NCBI RefSeq assembly: GCF_003254055.1
Contig: NZ_QKZT01000001.1
Coordinates: 372,001-436,000 of the forward strand
Source: Algoriphagus chordae
GTDB taxonomy: Bacteria; Bacteroidota; Bacteroidia; Cytophagales; Cyclobacteriaceae
DNA: 64,000 nt
Direction: 5' to 3'
The position numbers were made by a program, and so were the translations under genes. How positions within the stretch are numbered: position 1 is the stretch's first letter; each line of letters begins with the position of its first letter. Under the pieces are notes generated by a model that was given only the letters and a program-made list of their open reading frames with translations, did not search any database and had not been told where the DNA came from. Below, in pieces: positions 35,753 through 43,986 of this stretch.

Positions 35753-38725
35753 ATGCAAAACAAAGGTGTCATTGTGTTTTTGACAGTGATCGTTACAGCA
35801 TTATGCTTGTACTATCTGTCATTCACATTTGTATCAAATAATATCCAGAAGAAGGCCCAAGAATACGCAACTGACGTATCTGGCAATGTGGATTTTTCGA
35901 AAAGACAAAGCTATCTAGATTCTATCTGGAGAGCTCCAGTTTACAACTTCCTAGGAGCTGATTATACCTTCCAAGAGATAAAAGAAACAGAACTAGGACT
36001 TGGTCTTGACCTTCAAGGCGGGATGCACGTTACTTTGGCAGTTTCTCCAGTGGAGATTGTAAAAGGACTGGCTGGTAATCCTAAAGACGTAGCATTCAAC
36101 AAATCTGTGGAAGAGGCTCGCGAAGAAGCGAAAACTTCATCTGATAAGTATGTTGATTTATTCTATGCAGCTTTTCAGAAAAATAGCCCTGGTCAAAAGC
36201 TAAGTGGAATTTTCGCAACTGCTGCAAACAGAGGCCGTATCTCTTTGGAATCTTCAGATTCTGAAATCCTTGAAATCATCGATAATGAGATCGAAAATGC
36301 CATCGAGCGTTCATTCAATATCTTAAGGACTCGTATCGATAGATTCGGTACTTCTCAGCCAAACATCCAAAGAATTCAAGGTTCTGGTCGTATCCAGATC
36401 GAATTGCCAGGAGTAGACAATCAAGAAAGAGTAAGAAACTTACTTCAAGGTGTGGCAAAGCTACAGTTCTGGGAAGTAATAGAGGTTAACGAAATCGGAG
36501 CTGCACTCGAAACAGTAAACGCTGCTTGGATTGCTGCAAACAAAACTTCAGAGACTGCTGCTGCAGATACTCTTTCTACAGAAAATCTTACTGGAGAAGA
36601 CTCCTTAAAAAATGCGCTAGAGAAGCAACTTGCTGAGATCGATCCTACCAACCCTAATAATAATAGTGTATCACCGTTGTTTAGCTTGCTTAAGCCTAAC
36701 TATGGCTTGGCATACGAGCTACGTGATACGATGGCTATCAATCGTATTTTGAAGAATGAAGATTATAAATCTTTATTGCCAAGAGATATCAAATTGCTTT
36801 GGGGTGTGAAGCCTTTCGCAGCTGAAGATGGATCTGAAACTTTGGAGCTATATGCTATCAGAGCTGAAAGAGGTACTGACGAGGCTCCATTGGAAGGTGA
36901 TGTAGTAACTGACGCTCGTCAGGTACTAGATCAAACTTCTAGACCTGCTGTATCTATGCAAATGAACGCAGAAGGTGCTAGAAAATGGAGAAAATTAACA
37001 TCTGAGAATATCGGTAGAAGAATCGCTGTAGTGTTAGATGACTATGTATATACTGCTCCGGTGGTGAATGGCGAGATCCCAACAGGACAATCTGAAATCT
37101 CAGGGAATTTCTCTCTTCAGGAAGCACAAGATTTGGCTAATATCCTGAAATCTGGTTCTCTTCCAGCCCCGACTCAAATCGTAGAGGAAAGCATCATCGG
37201 CCCAACCTTGGGTAGAGAGGCCTTGAATCAAGGTTTGATCTCTATGGTAGCTGGTCTATCTATTGTAGTTCTATTCATGGTAGCATATTATGCAAAAGGT
37301 GGTTTGATTGCTATTTCAGCATTGGTATTCAATATCTTCTTTATCCTAGGAATTCTAGCACAGCTCGGCACCGCCTTGACCTTACCAGGTATAGCGGGTA
37401 TCGTACTGACGATAGGTATGTCCATTGATGCGAACGTACTGATCTTTGAGCGTATCAAAGAAGAACTCCGAAATGGTGTGAGTCTGATGGCTGCAATCAA
37501 TGCAGGTTATAGCAAGGCATTCTCTGCGATTCTCGATTCCAATGTGACGACTTTCTTGACTGGTGCGATTCTATTTGCTTTGGGACAAGGTCCAGTGAAA
37601 GGATTTGCTATTGTATTGATGATTGGTATTGCATCTTCATTCTTCTCAGCCGTATTCATCACGAGAGTGATTGTATCTTGGATGAGCAAGAAAGGCGATA
37701 AGAGCTCTATTAGCTTTGCAACTCCATTTGCTAAGAATGCGCTAAGTGCATTGAGCTTTGATTTCTTAGGTAAAAGAAAAGTTGCTTACCTGATTTCTTC
37801 TTCAATTATTGTGATCGGACTAGGTATGGCTGTTGTCAATGGATTGAAATTTGGCGTTGACTTTACTGGAGGTCGTTCTTACATCGTTGCATTCGACGAG
37901 CCAATGGCTGCTTCTGACTTGAAATCTGGATTGGATAGAGAGTTTGATGGATCTGTGGAAGTGAAAACTTACGGTTCGAATAACGTGCTCAAAGTAACTA
38001 CATCTTACCTAGTTAACGAGGATGATGCAGCTTCTAACCTAGAGGTAGAAAGCAAAGTAAAAGAAGGAATAGCGAGTGTAACTGGCCTTGCATTTACAGA
38101 TGATGCTGAGTCATTAGCTTCTGGTCAATTTGCAATTACCGGCTCTTCCAAAGTAGGAGCTACGGTAGCAGATGATATCAAAGCATCTTCAGCTGAAGCG
38201 ATGATCGTGGCACTGGTGGCGATCTTCTTGTATATTTTACTGAGATTCCGCAAGTGGCAATTCTCCTTGGCTTCCATCATAGCCTTGATTCACGATACCT
38301 TGTTTGTGATTGCAGCCTTTGCTATTGCAAGTGCATTTGGAGCCACCTTTGAGATCGATCAGGTATTTATCGCGGCGATCTTGACTGTAATCGGTTATTC
38401 GATTAATGATACCGTGATTGTATTTGACCGTATTCGTGAGAATATCGAAAATAAGGGAACGAGTAAATTGGTGAAAGTATTCAATGACGCGATCAACCAG
38501 ACTTTGGGACGTACTTTGATTACTTCCTTTACTACTTTGATCGTAGTGATCGTACTACTTGTATTTGGTGGTGAGGTATTGAGAGGTTTCTCCTTCGCTC
38601 TATTTATCGGTGTCCTAGTAGGTACATACTCTTCTATCTATATCGCTACGCCTATTGTAGTTGATTTGATGAAAAGAGAACTTGATAACGAAACTGCCGC
38701 TAAGGAAGCCAAAAAGCTTGCTTAA
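35753..38725 (+). CDS. secDF: SecDF protein translocase subunit (fused SecD-SecF)
   Basis: 990 residues, a natural SecD-SecF fusion as usual in Bacteroidota. The first TM lies at 6-26, followed by a large periplasmic P1 domain (LGLDLQGGMHVTL near 82; ILRTRIDRFGTSQPNIQ near 190), a SecD five-TM bundle (IGMSIDANVLIFERIKEEL), then the SecF half with LKFGVDFTGGRSY and the closing GYSINDTVIVFDRIREN motif. It uses the proton motive force to complete export through SecYEG. Start ATG 35753. A strong terminator follows. Confidence 0.97.
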   Translation: MQNKGVIVFLTVIVTALCLYYLSFTFVSNNIQKKAQEYATDVSGNVDFSKRQSYLDSIWRAPVYNFLGADYTFQEIKETELGLGLDLQGGMHVTLAVSPVEIVKGLAGNPKDVAFNKSVEEAREEAKTSSDKYVDLFYAAFQKNSPGQKLSGIFATAANRGRISLESSDSEILEIIDNEIENAIERSFNILRTRIDRFGTSQPNIQRIQGSGRIQIELPGVDNQERVRNLLQGVAKLQFWEVIEVNEIGAALETVNAAWIAANKTSETAAADTLSTENLTGEDSLKNALEKQLAEIDPTNPNNNSVSPLFSLLKPNYGLAYELRDTMAINRILKNEDYKSLLPRDIKLLWGVKPFAAEDGSETLELYAIRAERGTDEAPLEGDVVTDARQVLDQTSRPAVSMQMNAEGARKWRKLTSENIGRRIAVVLDDYVYTAPVVNGEIPTGQSEISGNFSLQEAQDLANILKSGSLPAPTQIVEESIIGPTLGREALNQGLISMVAGLSIVVLFMVAYYAKGGLIAISALVFNIFFILGILAQLGTALTLPGIAGIVLTIGMSIDANVLIFERIKEELRNGVSLMAAINAGYSKAFSAILDSNVTTFLTGAILFALGQGPVKGFAIVLMIGIASSFFSAVFITRVIVSWMSKKGDKSSISFATPFAKNALSALSFDFLGKRKVAYLISSSIIVIGLGMAVVNGLKFGVDFTGGRSYIVAFDEPMAASDLKSGLDREFDGSVEVKTYGSNNVLKVTTSYLVNEDDAASNLEVESKVKEGIASVTGLAFTDDAESLASGQFAITGSSKVGATVADDIKASSAEAMIVALVAIFLYILLRFRKWQFSLASIIALIHDTLFVIAAFAIASAFGATFEIDQVFIAAILTVIGYSINDTVIVFDRIRENIENKGTSKLVKVFNDAINQTLGRTLITSFTTLIVVIVLLVFGGEVLRGFSFALFIGVLVGTYSSIYIATPIVVDLMKRELDNETAAKEAKKLA

Positions 38726-38747
38726 ATAGCAGTTCAAATTTCATACT

Positions 38748-38785
38748 AAAAGGAGCGGGTGTTATACTCGCTCCTTTTTTCTTTT
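38748..38785 (+). terminator. Rho-independent terminator after secDF
   Basis: The 10-bp stem AAAAGGAGCG / CGCTCCTTTT (38748-38757 with 38769-38778), with an 11-nt loop and a T-rich tail, lies 23 bp past the secDF stop. Confidence 0.85.
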
Positions 38786-38863
38786 CAAGTACCTTGGAAA
38801 ATTCTTATCTTTTGGGAACAAAAGTATTTTCAATATTTCACATTTTCACAAAAGCACTTTTCA

Positions 38864-39265
38864 ATGAAAATCGATAAATCAGATTTCGAAAGCATGAAAG
38901 CCAAGTACGACAAAGAAGTCAAAAAAGGCAAAACTGCTAAAGGCAAAAAAGGTAAAGATAAATTAGACCAAACCAATTGGATATTTTTTGATAGAGAAAC
39001 CTTAGAGAAGCTATTGGCCAAAGCGGATAAGGATCCAAAAAAGGGAGGAATTCAGTTTTATATTACAGAATATACCGAGGAGGTCGCTACCAAGTACCAT
39101 CCAAAAGAAGTAGAGCAGTTAACCGGAGCATTGACGCTAGTGATGAGACCAGCAAATGTGGAGAATGAATTGGTTATCCCATTGCTAAAAGGAGGTGAAG
39201 ATGAGTATGAAAATAATGGTAGAATCTGTCCACCATATTGTGATCCAGAACCTACTAATACCTGA
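38864..39265 (+). CDS. Hypothetical protein with CPPYC tail
   Basis: 133 residues from ATG 38864 (MKIDKSDFESM); upstream in-frame sequence overlaps the secDF terminator and is not protein-like. The N-terminus is Lys-rich (KKGKTAKGKKGKDK), the middle has a small mixed fold, and the C-terminus ends NGRICPPYCDPEPTNT. There is no signal peptide. It stops 2 bp before the first of two paralogous membrane-protein genes, so it belongs to that operon. No family recognised. Confidence 0.7.
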   Translation: MKIDKSDFESMKAKYDKEVKKGKTAKGKKGKDKLDQTNWIFFDRETLEKLLAKADKDPKKGGIQFYITEYTEEVATKYHPKEVEQLTGALTLVMRPANVENELVIPLLKGGEDEYENNGRICPPYCDPEPTNT

Positions 39266-39267
39266 TA

Positions 39268-40053
39268 ATGGATAGTAGATTCTGGAAAGCATTTGGAGAT
39301 TGGTATCTATTTGCTATCGCTGCTTTTTTAGTGATAGGTACTTACTATTTTCTTAAGCTCAATAGAAAGGAACAGGCCAATAGTTATTATTGGCTGCCTT
39401 TTTTAATCCTTGTATTTACAGTTTTCTATGAAAATCTCGGTGCCTACACCAATTATAATTTTGAGTTCAAAAAATCTGTCAATGCGTTTTTGGGTAATAC
39501 TGAATTCCCAAAGTACAATCTCTGGGTATATAATCTTACTAATAAGCAGATTTCTACGATACTATATCTTTTTTTAATCAAAACCTGGCTGGAACCATCC
39601 AAAAAAAAGTACATCAATTGGATGTTGATTGTATTTGTGAGCGTTGCTATGTTTTTGCAATTATCTGGGATTGAACCGCTTTATTTAAATCAACCCTTCA
39701 TTTTTTCAATGGGAGCAAATATGATTTTGCTAGGAAGTGGGCTTTATTTTATAGGAATCATTACAAATGATATGTATTTGAAAGCCAATCCCTTCAGATT
39801 GCTTTCTTTCTGGCAATTAACTTTCCTTTTATTCACTTATTCTTTGACATACATTAATTCAATGACCATGATTTATCTTTATGAATTTAATGCTCCATTA
39901 GGTGAAAGTATAGGTCAAATAGATAGAGTTATGGGTGTCTTAAACAAAGCAATTCTTGTATTGATTATTGCCTCACCATTTTTAGGTAGATTTTTCGATC
40001 CTGAACCATTTAATGCTTCGAAAAAAGTATCTGATTTATCCACCCAAATTTGA
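39268..40053 (+). CDS. About 7-TM membrane protein, paralogue A
   Basis: 261 residues with about seven hydrophobic helices (near 12-29, 42-56, 93-109, 114-132, 140-164, 177-199, 226-246). It shares blocks with the next gene: ENLGAYTNYNFEFKKSVN, KKKYINWM, GANMIL and IASPFLGRFFD. The conserved loop after TM2 (YTNYN-EFKKSVN) may be a binding site. No known sensor family recognised. Together with paralogue B it precedes a kinase that has only one TM and no sensory domain, so a role as its membrane sensor is an attractive inference. Confidence 0.75.
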   Translation: MDSRFWKAFGDWYLFAIAAFLVIGTYYFLKLNRKEQANSYYWLPFLILVFTVFYENLGAYTNYNFEFKKSVNAFLGNTEFPKYNLWVYNLTNKQISTILYLFLIKTWLEPSKKKYINWMLIVFVSVAMFLQLSGIEPLYLNQPFIFSMGANMILLGSGLYFIGIITNDMYLKANPFRLLSFWQLTFLLFTYSLTYINSMTMIYLYEFNAPLGESIGQIDRVMGVLNKAILVLIIASPFLGRFFDPEPFNASKKVSDLSTQI

Positions 40054-40105
40054 TGTTGCTCATTGCTAGCAATCATGAATTTACAGATTTTCCAAAACAT
40101 GAGAG

Positions 40106-40873
40106 ATGGACAACAGATTGATTGAGGCCTTTTTCACAGCATATCCATTGACTTCAATTTCCTTGTACTTGATTATGATAATAGGCACAGTTTGTTTTTT
40201 TAGACTATCGAAAGATGAGAGAAAAAACATTCATTATTGGCTTCCTTTCTTAATCCTAAGTTTTACTTTTTGCTATGAAAATTTGGGGAACTACACGAAC
40301 TACAATTATGAATTCAAAAAGTCGGTCAATGAATATCTGGGGAATTTCAAATACCCCAAATTCAACCTCTGGCTATATAATGTAGCCACTAGGCAAATTG
40401 GCACTGTACTTTATTTGTTATTGATTAAATCCTGGACGAAGGCATCCAAAAAGAAATACATTAATTGGATGATAATTGTGTTTATCGTTACTGTCTGCCT
40501 CCTTCAGTTTTCAGGTGTAGAGCCTATTTATCTCAGCCAACCTATCATTTTTGCCTTGGGGGCAAATATGATTTTAGTAGCAGTTGCTTTCTATTTCATA
40601 GATTTGATTACAGATCCATTTTATTTGGCAAAAAAACCATTGAAATTAGTTTCATTTTGGCTGATGACTAGTATCCTGTTCTCAATTACATTGAGTTACA
40701 TTAGCTCTGTCACCTTGATGTATTTATATGAGGTCAACCCTATTTTGGGACAAGGGCTTCAGCAAATCCAGATCGTGATGAAAATCATCAGCTTAGGGGT
40801 ACTGACCTTGGTGATAGCATCTCCATTCCTACCTCGATTATTTGACAAAGAACTTTCCTATGAATCCTACTGA
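40106..40873 (+). CDS. About 7-TM membrane protein, paralogue B
   Basis: 255 residues, same topology as the preceding gene. Shared strings include ENLGNYTNYNYEFKKSVN, KKKYINWM, GANMIL and IASPFLPRLFD, so a tandem duplication is clear. Its 3' end overlaps the histidine kinase start by 14 bp, implying translational coupling with the kinase. Function unknown. Confidence 0.75.
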   Translation: MDNRLIEAFFTAYPLTSISLYLIMIIGTVCFFRLSKDERKNIHYWLPFLILSFTFCYENLGNYTNYNYEFKKSVNEYLGNFKYPKFNLWLYNVATRQIGTVLYLLLIKSWTKASKKKYINWMIIVFIVTVCLLQFSGVEPIYLSQPIIFALGANMILVAVAFYFIDLITDPFYLAKKPLKLVSFWLMTSILFSITLSYISSVTLMYLYEVNPILGQGLQQIQIVMKIISLGVLTLVIASPFLPRLFDKELSYESY

Positions 40874-41615
40874 AGACCAGATTTACGTTATTATTTTTAG
40901 TACACTCTTTTTGGGTGGCCTGATGTCTACATTTGTAGTCGCCATGGTTTTTATCCATAGGCAGAGGCAAGCCCAAAACAAACAAAAATTAGATCAGATC
41001 AAATTGGAACATGAAAAGACTCTATTGAATATCGAAAATGAAATTCAGCAGGAAACGCTGACTCATATCGGTAGGGAGTTGCATGATAATATTGGCCAGT
41101 TGCTATCCTTGGCCAAGTTGAATTTTGGATCTATCAAAGAGCATAAGCGTGAGGAAGGAAAAGAAATCCTAAACTTGGTGATTAAAGAAGTTAGAGGGCT
41201 ATCCAAGCAACTCAATCTAGACTGGGTAGAATCGATCAGTATCAATGAATTTATTGCTCAGCAGCTCGCACGCATCGAATCAACTGGATTTTGTCAAACT
41301 ACCCTACACGCAGATGTTGAGCTTGATGATTTGCCAAAAGATCAAAAGTTGGTACTTATCCGTGTGATTCAAGAATCTCTGAATAATGCGATCAAGCATG
41401 CTTCCCCGGAAAAAATAGAAATCAGAATAATGGAGAATAAGCGCGAAAAGCAAATTCTAATAACCGATAATGGCAAAGGATTTGACTCCTCGCAGAAATC
41501 CACTGGCTCTGGAATGTTCAATCTTAAGAAAAGAATGGAGACCGTTGGAGGAGAATTTAACCTGACTTCTGCTGTCGGAAAAGGAACAGAAATCAAATTA
41601 ATCTTGCCAAATTAG
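40860..41615 (+). CDS. NarL-type sensor histidine kinase (HisKA_3)
   Basis: 251 residues from ATG 40860; a TTG at 40842 in frame lies deeper inside the previous gene. One N-terminal TM (about 9-33), a coiled coil (35-65), a HisKA_3 domain with phospho-acceptor His75 in RELHDNIGQ, then HATPase with QESLNNAIKHA, TDNGKGFD and GSGMFNLKKRM. There is no periplasmic or PAS sensing domain, so the signal likely comes from a partner. The cognate regulator follows 56 bp downstream. Confidence 0.92.
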   Translation: MNPTEDQIYVIIFSTLFLGGLMSTFVVAMVFIHRQRQAQNKQKLDQIKLEHEKTLLNIENEIQQETLTHIGRELHDNIGQLLSLAKLNFGSIKEHKREEGKEILNLVIKEVRGLSKQLNLDWVESISINEFIAQQLARIESTGFCQTTLHADVELDDLPKDQKLVLIRVIQESLNNAIKHASPEKIEIRIMENKREKQILITDNGKGFDSSQKSTGSGMFNLKKRMETVGGEFNLTSAVGKGTEIKLILPN

Positions 41616-41671
41616 AATATAGGGTATAATTTGAAGTTTAATCCCCCCGAAGAACTAATTACCCTATTCTA

Positions 41672-42298
41672 ATGATCAGGATTGGCCTGGCTGACGACCA
41701 CAAATTATTTGCGAAAGGAATCGAAGGAATTCTCGAAGAAGAAGATGACCTGTTGGTTGTTGGTGTGTTTCCCAACGGCCAGGAACTCTGTGATTACATT
41801 GCTGAAAATGAGATCGATGTAGTACTGACGGATCTCAATATGCCGATTCTAGATGGATTTGGGGTCTTGGATCATTGTAAAAAGAAACACCCACATTTGA
41901 AGGTCGTTGTCCTCTCTATGTATGATGAGGAGAAGATCTATAAGAAATGTATTAGCCAAAAGGCAGATGCGTTTATTCTGAAAGATGCTGATCCTGATGA
42001 GTTGATTTTTACCATTCATGAAGTTTTTGAAGGTAGGCATGTGTTGAATTTTGACAGAGTCAAAAAACAAGCAATACAAGGTGCCTATTTTGATGCTTTT
42101 AGGATGAAATACAAACTTTCACGCAGAGAAACTGAAATCATCCAACTCATCAAGGATGGTATTCAAAATACGGAAATCGCCCAAATGCTGAACCTCAGTA
42201 AGCAAACTGTAGAGACGCATCGCAAAAATATTCACCTCAAGCTTCAGATCAGTTCTCGAATAGAACTGGTGAACAAGGCCCACGAAATGAACCTATAA
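41672..42298 (+). CDS. NarL/FixJ-type response regulator
   Basis: 208 residues. The receiver domain has acidic pocket ADDH (7-10), phospho-acceptor Asp54 in LTDLNMP and a Lys in FILKDAD. The C-terminal LuxR-type HTH has LSRRETEIIQLI and IAQMLNLSKQTVETHRKNI. It pairs with the kinase at 40860. The target is unknown, although the Gfo/Idh/MocA gene begins 3 bp after it. Confidence 0.94.
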   Translation: MIRIGLADDHKLFAKGIEGILEEEDDLLVVGVFPNGQELCDYIAENEIDVVLTDLNMPILDGFGVLDHCKKKHPHLKVVVLSMYDEEKIYKKCISQKADAFILKDADPDELIFTIHEVFEGRHVLNFDRVKKQAIQGAYFDAFRMKYKLSRRETEIIQLIKDGIQNTEIAQMLNLSKQTVETHRKNIHLKLQISSRIELVNKAHEMNL

Positions 42299-42301
42299 AT
42301 T

Positions 42302-43348
42302 ATGAGTACTCCTATTAAGACCGCTATCGTAGGCTTCGGCTCTGTGGCTGAAAAAATGCATGCCCCACTTATCGCCGTGTGTCCAGATCTTGAGCTGGTT
42401 GCCTCAGTGGAGCGCCGCACCAATCGCTGCGAGGAATTGTATGCTGGTGTGACCACTTACAGGAGTTTGGATGAATTACTTTCCGCAGATGTAGCTGATC
42501 TGATCGTGATCACTACACCCAATGAATACCACTTTCCTATGGCCATGCAATGCCTGGCAGCCGGAAAACATGTGGTGGTAGATAAGCCTGTGACAATCTT
42601 CTCGCATGAAGCTGAGCAGCTCAATAAGCTGGCAGATGAGAAAGGCTTGATCTGTTCGGTCTTTCATAATCGTCGCTACGATGGGGATTTTATGACGGTG
42701 CAGAAATTAATGCGTGAGGGGGATTTGGGAGATCTAGTTTATTTGGAGTCTCACTTTGATCGCTTTCGACCAGAAGTTTCTGAGAATTGGAGAGAAAAGG
42801 AAGTGCCTGGAAATGGAATCACTTATGACCTGGGTGCACATTTGATCGATCAGGTGGTCTTACTTTTTGGCCTGCCAAACTGGATTCATGCAGACATCCG
42901 CAAGCAGAGAACTGGTGCCGTTGCGGACGATTATTTTGAAATTATCATGGATTATGGTTCACTAGTAGCTAAGGTGACTGCAGGTGTTCTAGTGAATGTG
43001 CCTACTCCAAAGTTTTTGCTTTTGGGTAAAAAAGGCTCCTACCAAAAGTTTGGTTTGGATGTGCAGGAAGCAGCTTTCAAAGCTGGTGAAAAGCCAGAAG
43101 GCTCAACTTGGGGTGTGGAAACTGCGGAGAAGTGGGGAAATCTTTTCCTCAGCGAGGAGACCAGAGCTTACGAAACTATTCCGGGGAATTACAGAATTTT
43201 GTACCAAAACGTGGCAGACGCCATTTCGAAAGGCAGTTCGCTGGATATTACCATCCCGCAGACCATCAGTGTTTTGAAGATAATAGAAGCCTCATTTAAG
43301 AGCTCCGCAGAGGGGAAAAGAATTTCTAAAGCCGAGGGAGGCTGGTAA
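42302..43348 (+). CDS. Gfo/Idh/MocA family oxidoreductase
   Basis: 348 residues. N-terminal Rossmann fold VGFGSVAEKMHAP (residues 10-22); TTPNEYHFPMAMQCLAAGKH and VVDKPVT (the EKP-like motif, with Lys) near 75-100; and a C-terminal sugar-binding domain with YDLGAHLIDQ (about 180-189, catalytic His candidate). NAD(P)-dependent sugar or cyclitol oxidoreductase; substrate unknown. It follows the response regulator by 3 bp. Confidence 0.92.
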   Translation: MSTPIKTAIVGFGSVAEKMHAPLIAVCPDLELVASVERRTNRCEELYAGVTTYRSLDELLSADVADLIVITTPNEYHFPMAMQCLAAGKHVVVDKPVTIFSHEAEQLNKLADEKGLICSVFHNRRYDGDFMTVQKLMREGDLGDLVYLESHFDRFRPEVSENWREKEVPGNGITYDLGAHLIDQVVLLFGLPNWIHADIRKQRTGAVADDYFEIIMDYGSLVAKVTAGVLVNVPTPKFLLLGKKGSYQKFGLDVQEAAFKAGEKPEGSTWGVETAEKWGNLFLSEETRAYETIPGNYRILYQNVADAISKGSSLDITIPQTISVLKIIEASFKSSAEGKRISKAEGGW

Positions 43349-43406
43349 TCCCCGTCCTTTTTGGCTGAGGTTTTGGGTTAATCGATTCAGTATTAAAAAC
43401 TGAATT

Positions 43407-43841
43407 ATGAAAAAACTATTCCTCTTATCTCTCACCTTATTCACCTTTATCTCATTAGCGCAGGCACAGATTAGTGCAGGTGTCAATATCCAAAGCTCAG
43501 AGACTTTTGTAACTATAGGTACCAATCCGAATAACAAAATTTTTGGTGAAGGACGAATCGGAACTGGTGGGGACATCGGTGTAGAACTGATGGGAGCCTA
43601 TAATATCATCCAAAAAGATGATGTCAATTTTTATCTGGGTCTAGGGCTTGGGTTAGATGATGATCGAAACCACGATCATGATGACGACGATGACATCTAC
43701 ATAGCCTTACCATTTGGACTTTTAGTGACTCCCTTCAACAGTAAGAACCTCGGTCTAGTCCTAGAAGCAGCACCAATTCTGGCTGATGATCATGGAGATT
43801 ACTTCCGTGCTGGATTTGGCTTCAAATACACATTCAGATAA
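43407..43841 (+). CDS. Small outer-membrane-type protein with Asp/His-rich loop
   Basis: 144 residues with a signal peptide 1-21 (SLAQAQ). The remainder has beta-strand patterning with a terminal aromatic FKYTFR, as in small outer-membrane barrels. A loop DDDRNHDHDDDDDIY (about 88-102) is extremely acidic and could bind metal ions. No known family. A perfect terminator hairpin follows 22 bp downstream. Confidence 0.72.
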   Translation: MKKLFLLSLTLFTFISLAQAQISAGVNIQSSETFVTIGTNPNNKIFGEGRIGTGGDIGVELMGAYNIIQKDDVNFYLGLGLGLDDDRNHDHDDDDDIYIALPFGLLVTPFNSKNLGLVLEAAPILADDHGDYFRAGFGFKYTFR

Positions 43842-43863
43842 AACAATAAACCACCAACAACCA

Positions 43864-43898
43864 AAAAAGGTCAACTCAGTGATTGAGTTGACCTTTTT
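43864..43898 (+). terminator. Perfect 15-bp terminator hairpin
   Basis: AAAAAGGTCAACTCA (43864-43878) pairs perfectly with 43884-43898 around a GTGAT loop, ending in five T. Confidence 0.9.
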
Positions 43899-43973
43899 GC
43901 ATGTTAGGAAACTTCCCTGCAATTTCGATTCCTAGAGACTTTCATTTTTCTACGGGGATTCATTCATTTTCCC

Positions 43974-43981
43974 TATTTTTG
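43974..43981 (+). promoter_or_regulatory. TAnnTTTG -7 box touching glyS start
   Basis: TATTTTTG followed by CGCCT and the glyS ATG at 43987. This implies a 5' leader of only a few nucleotides. The TTTGCGCC context is shared with the 35290 box. Confidence 0.5.
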
Positions 43982-43986
43982 CGCCT

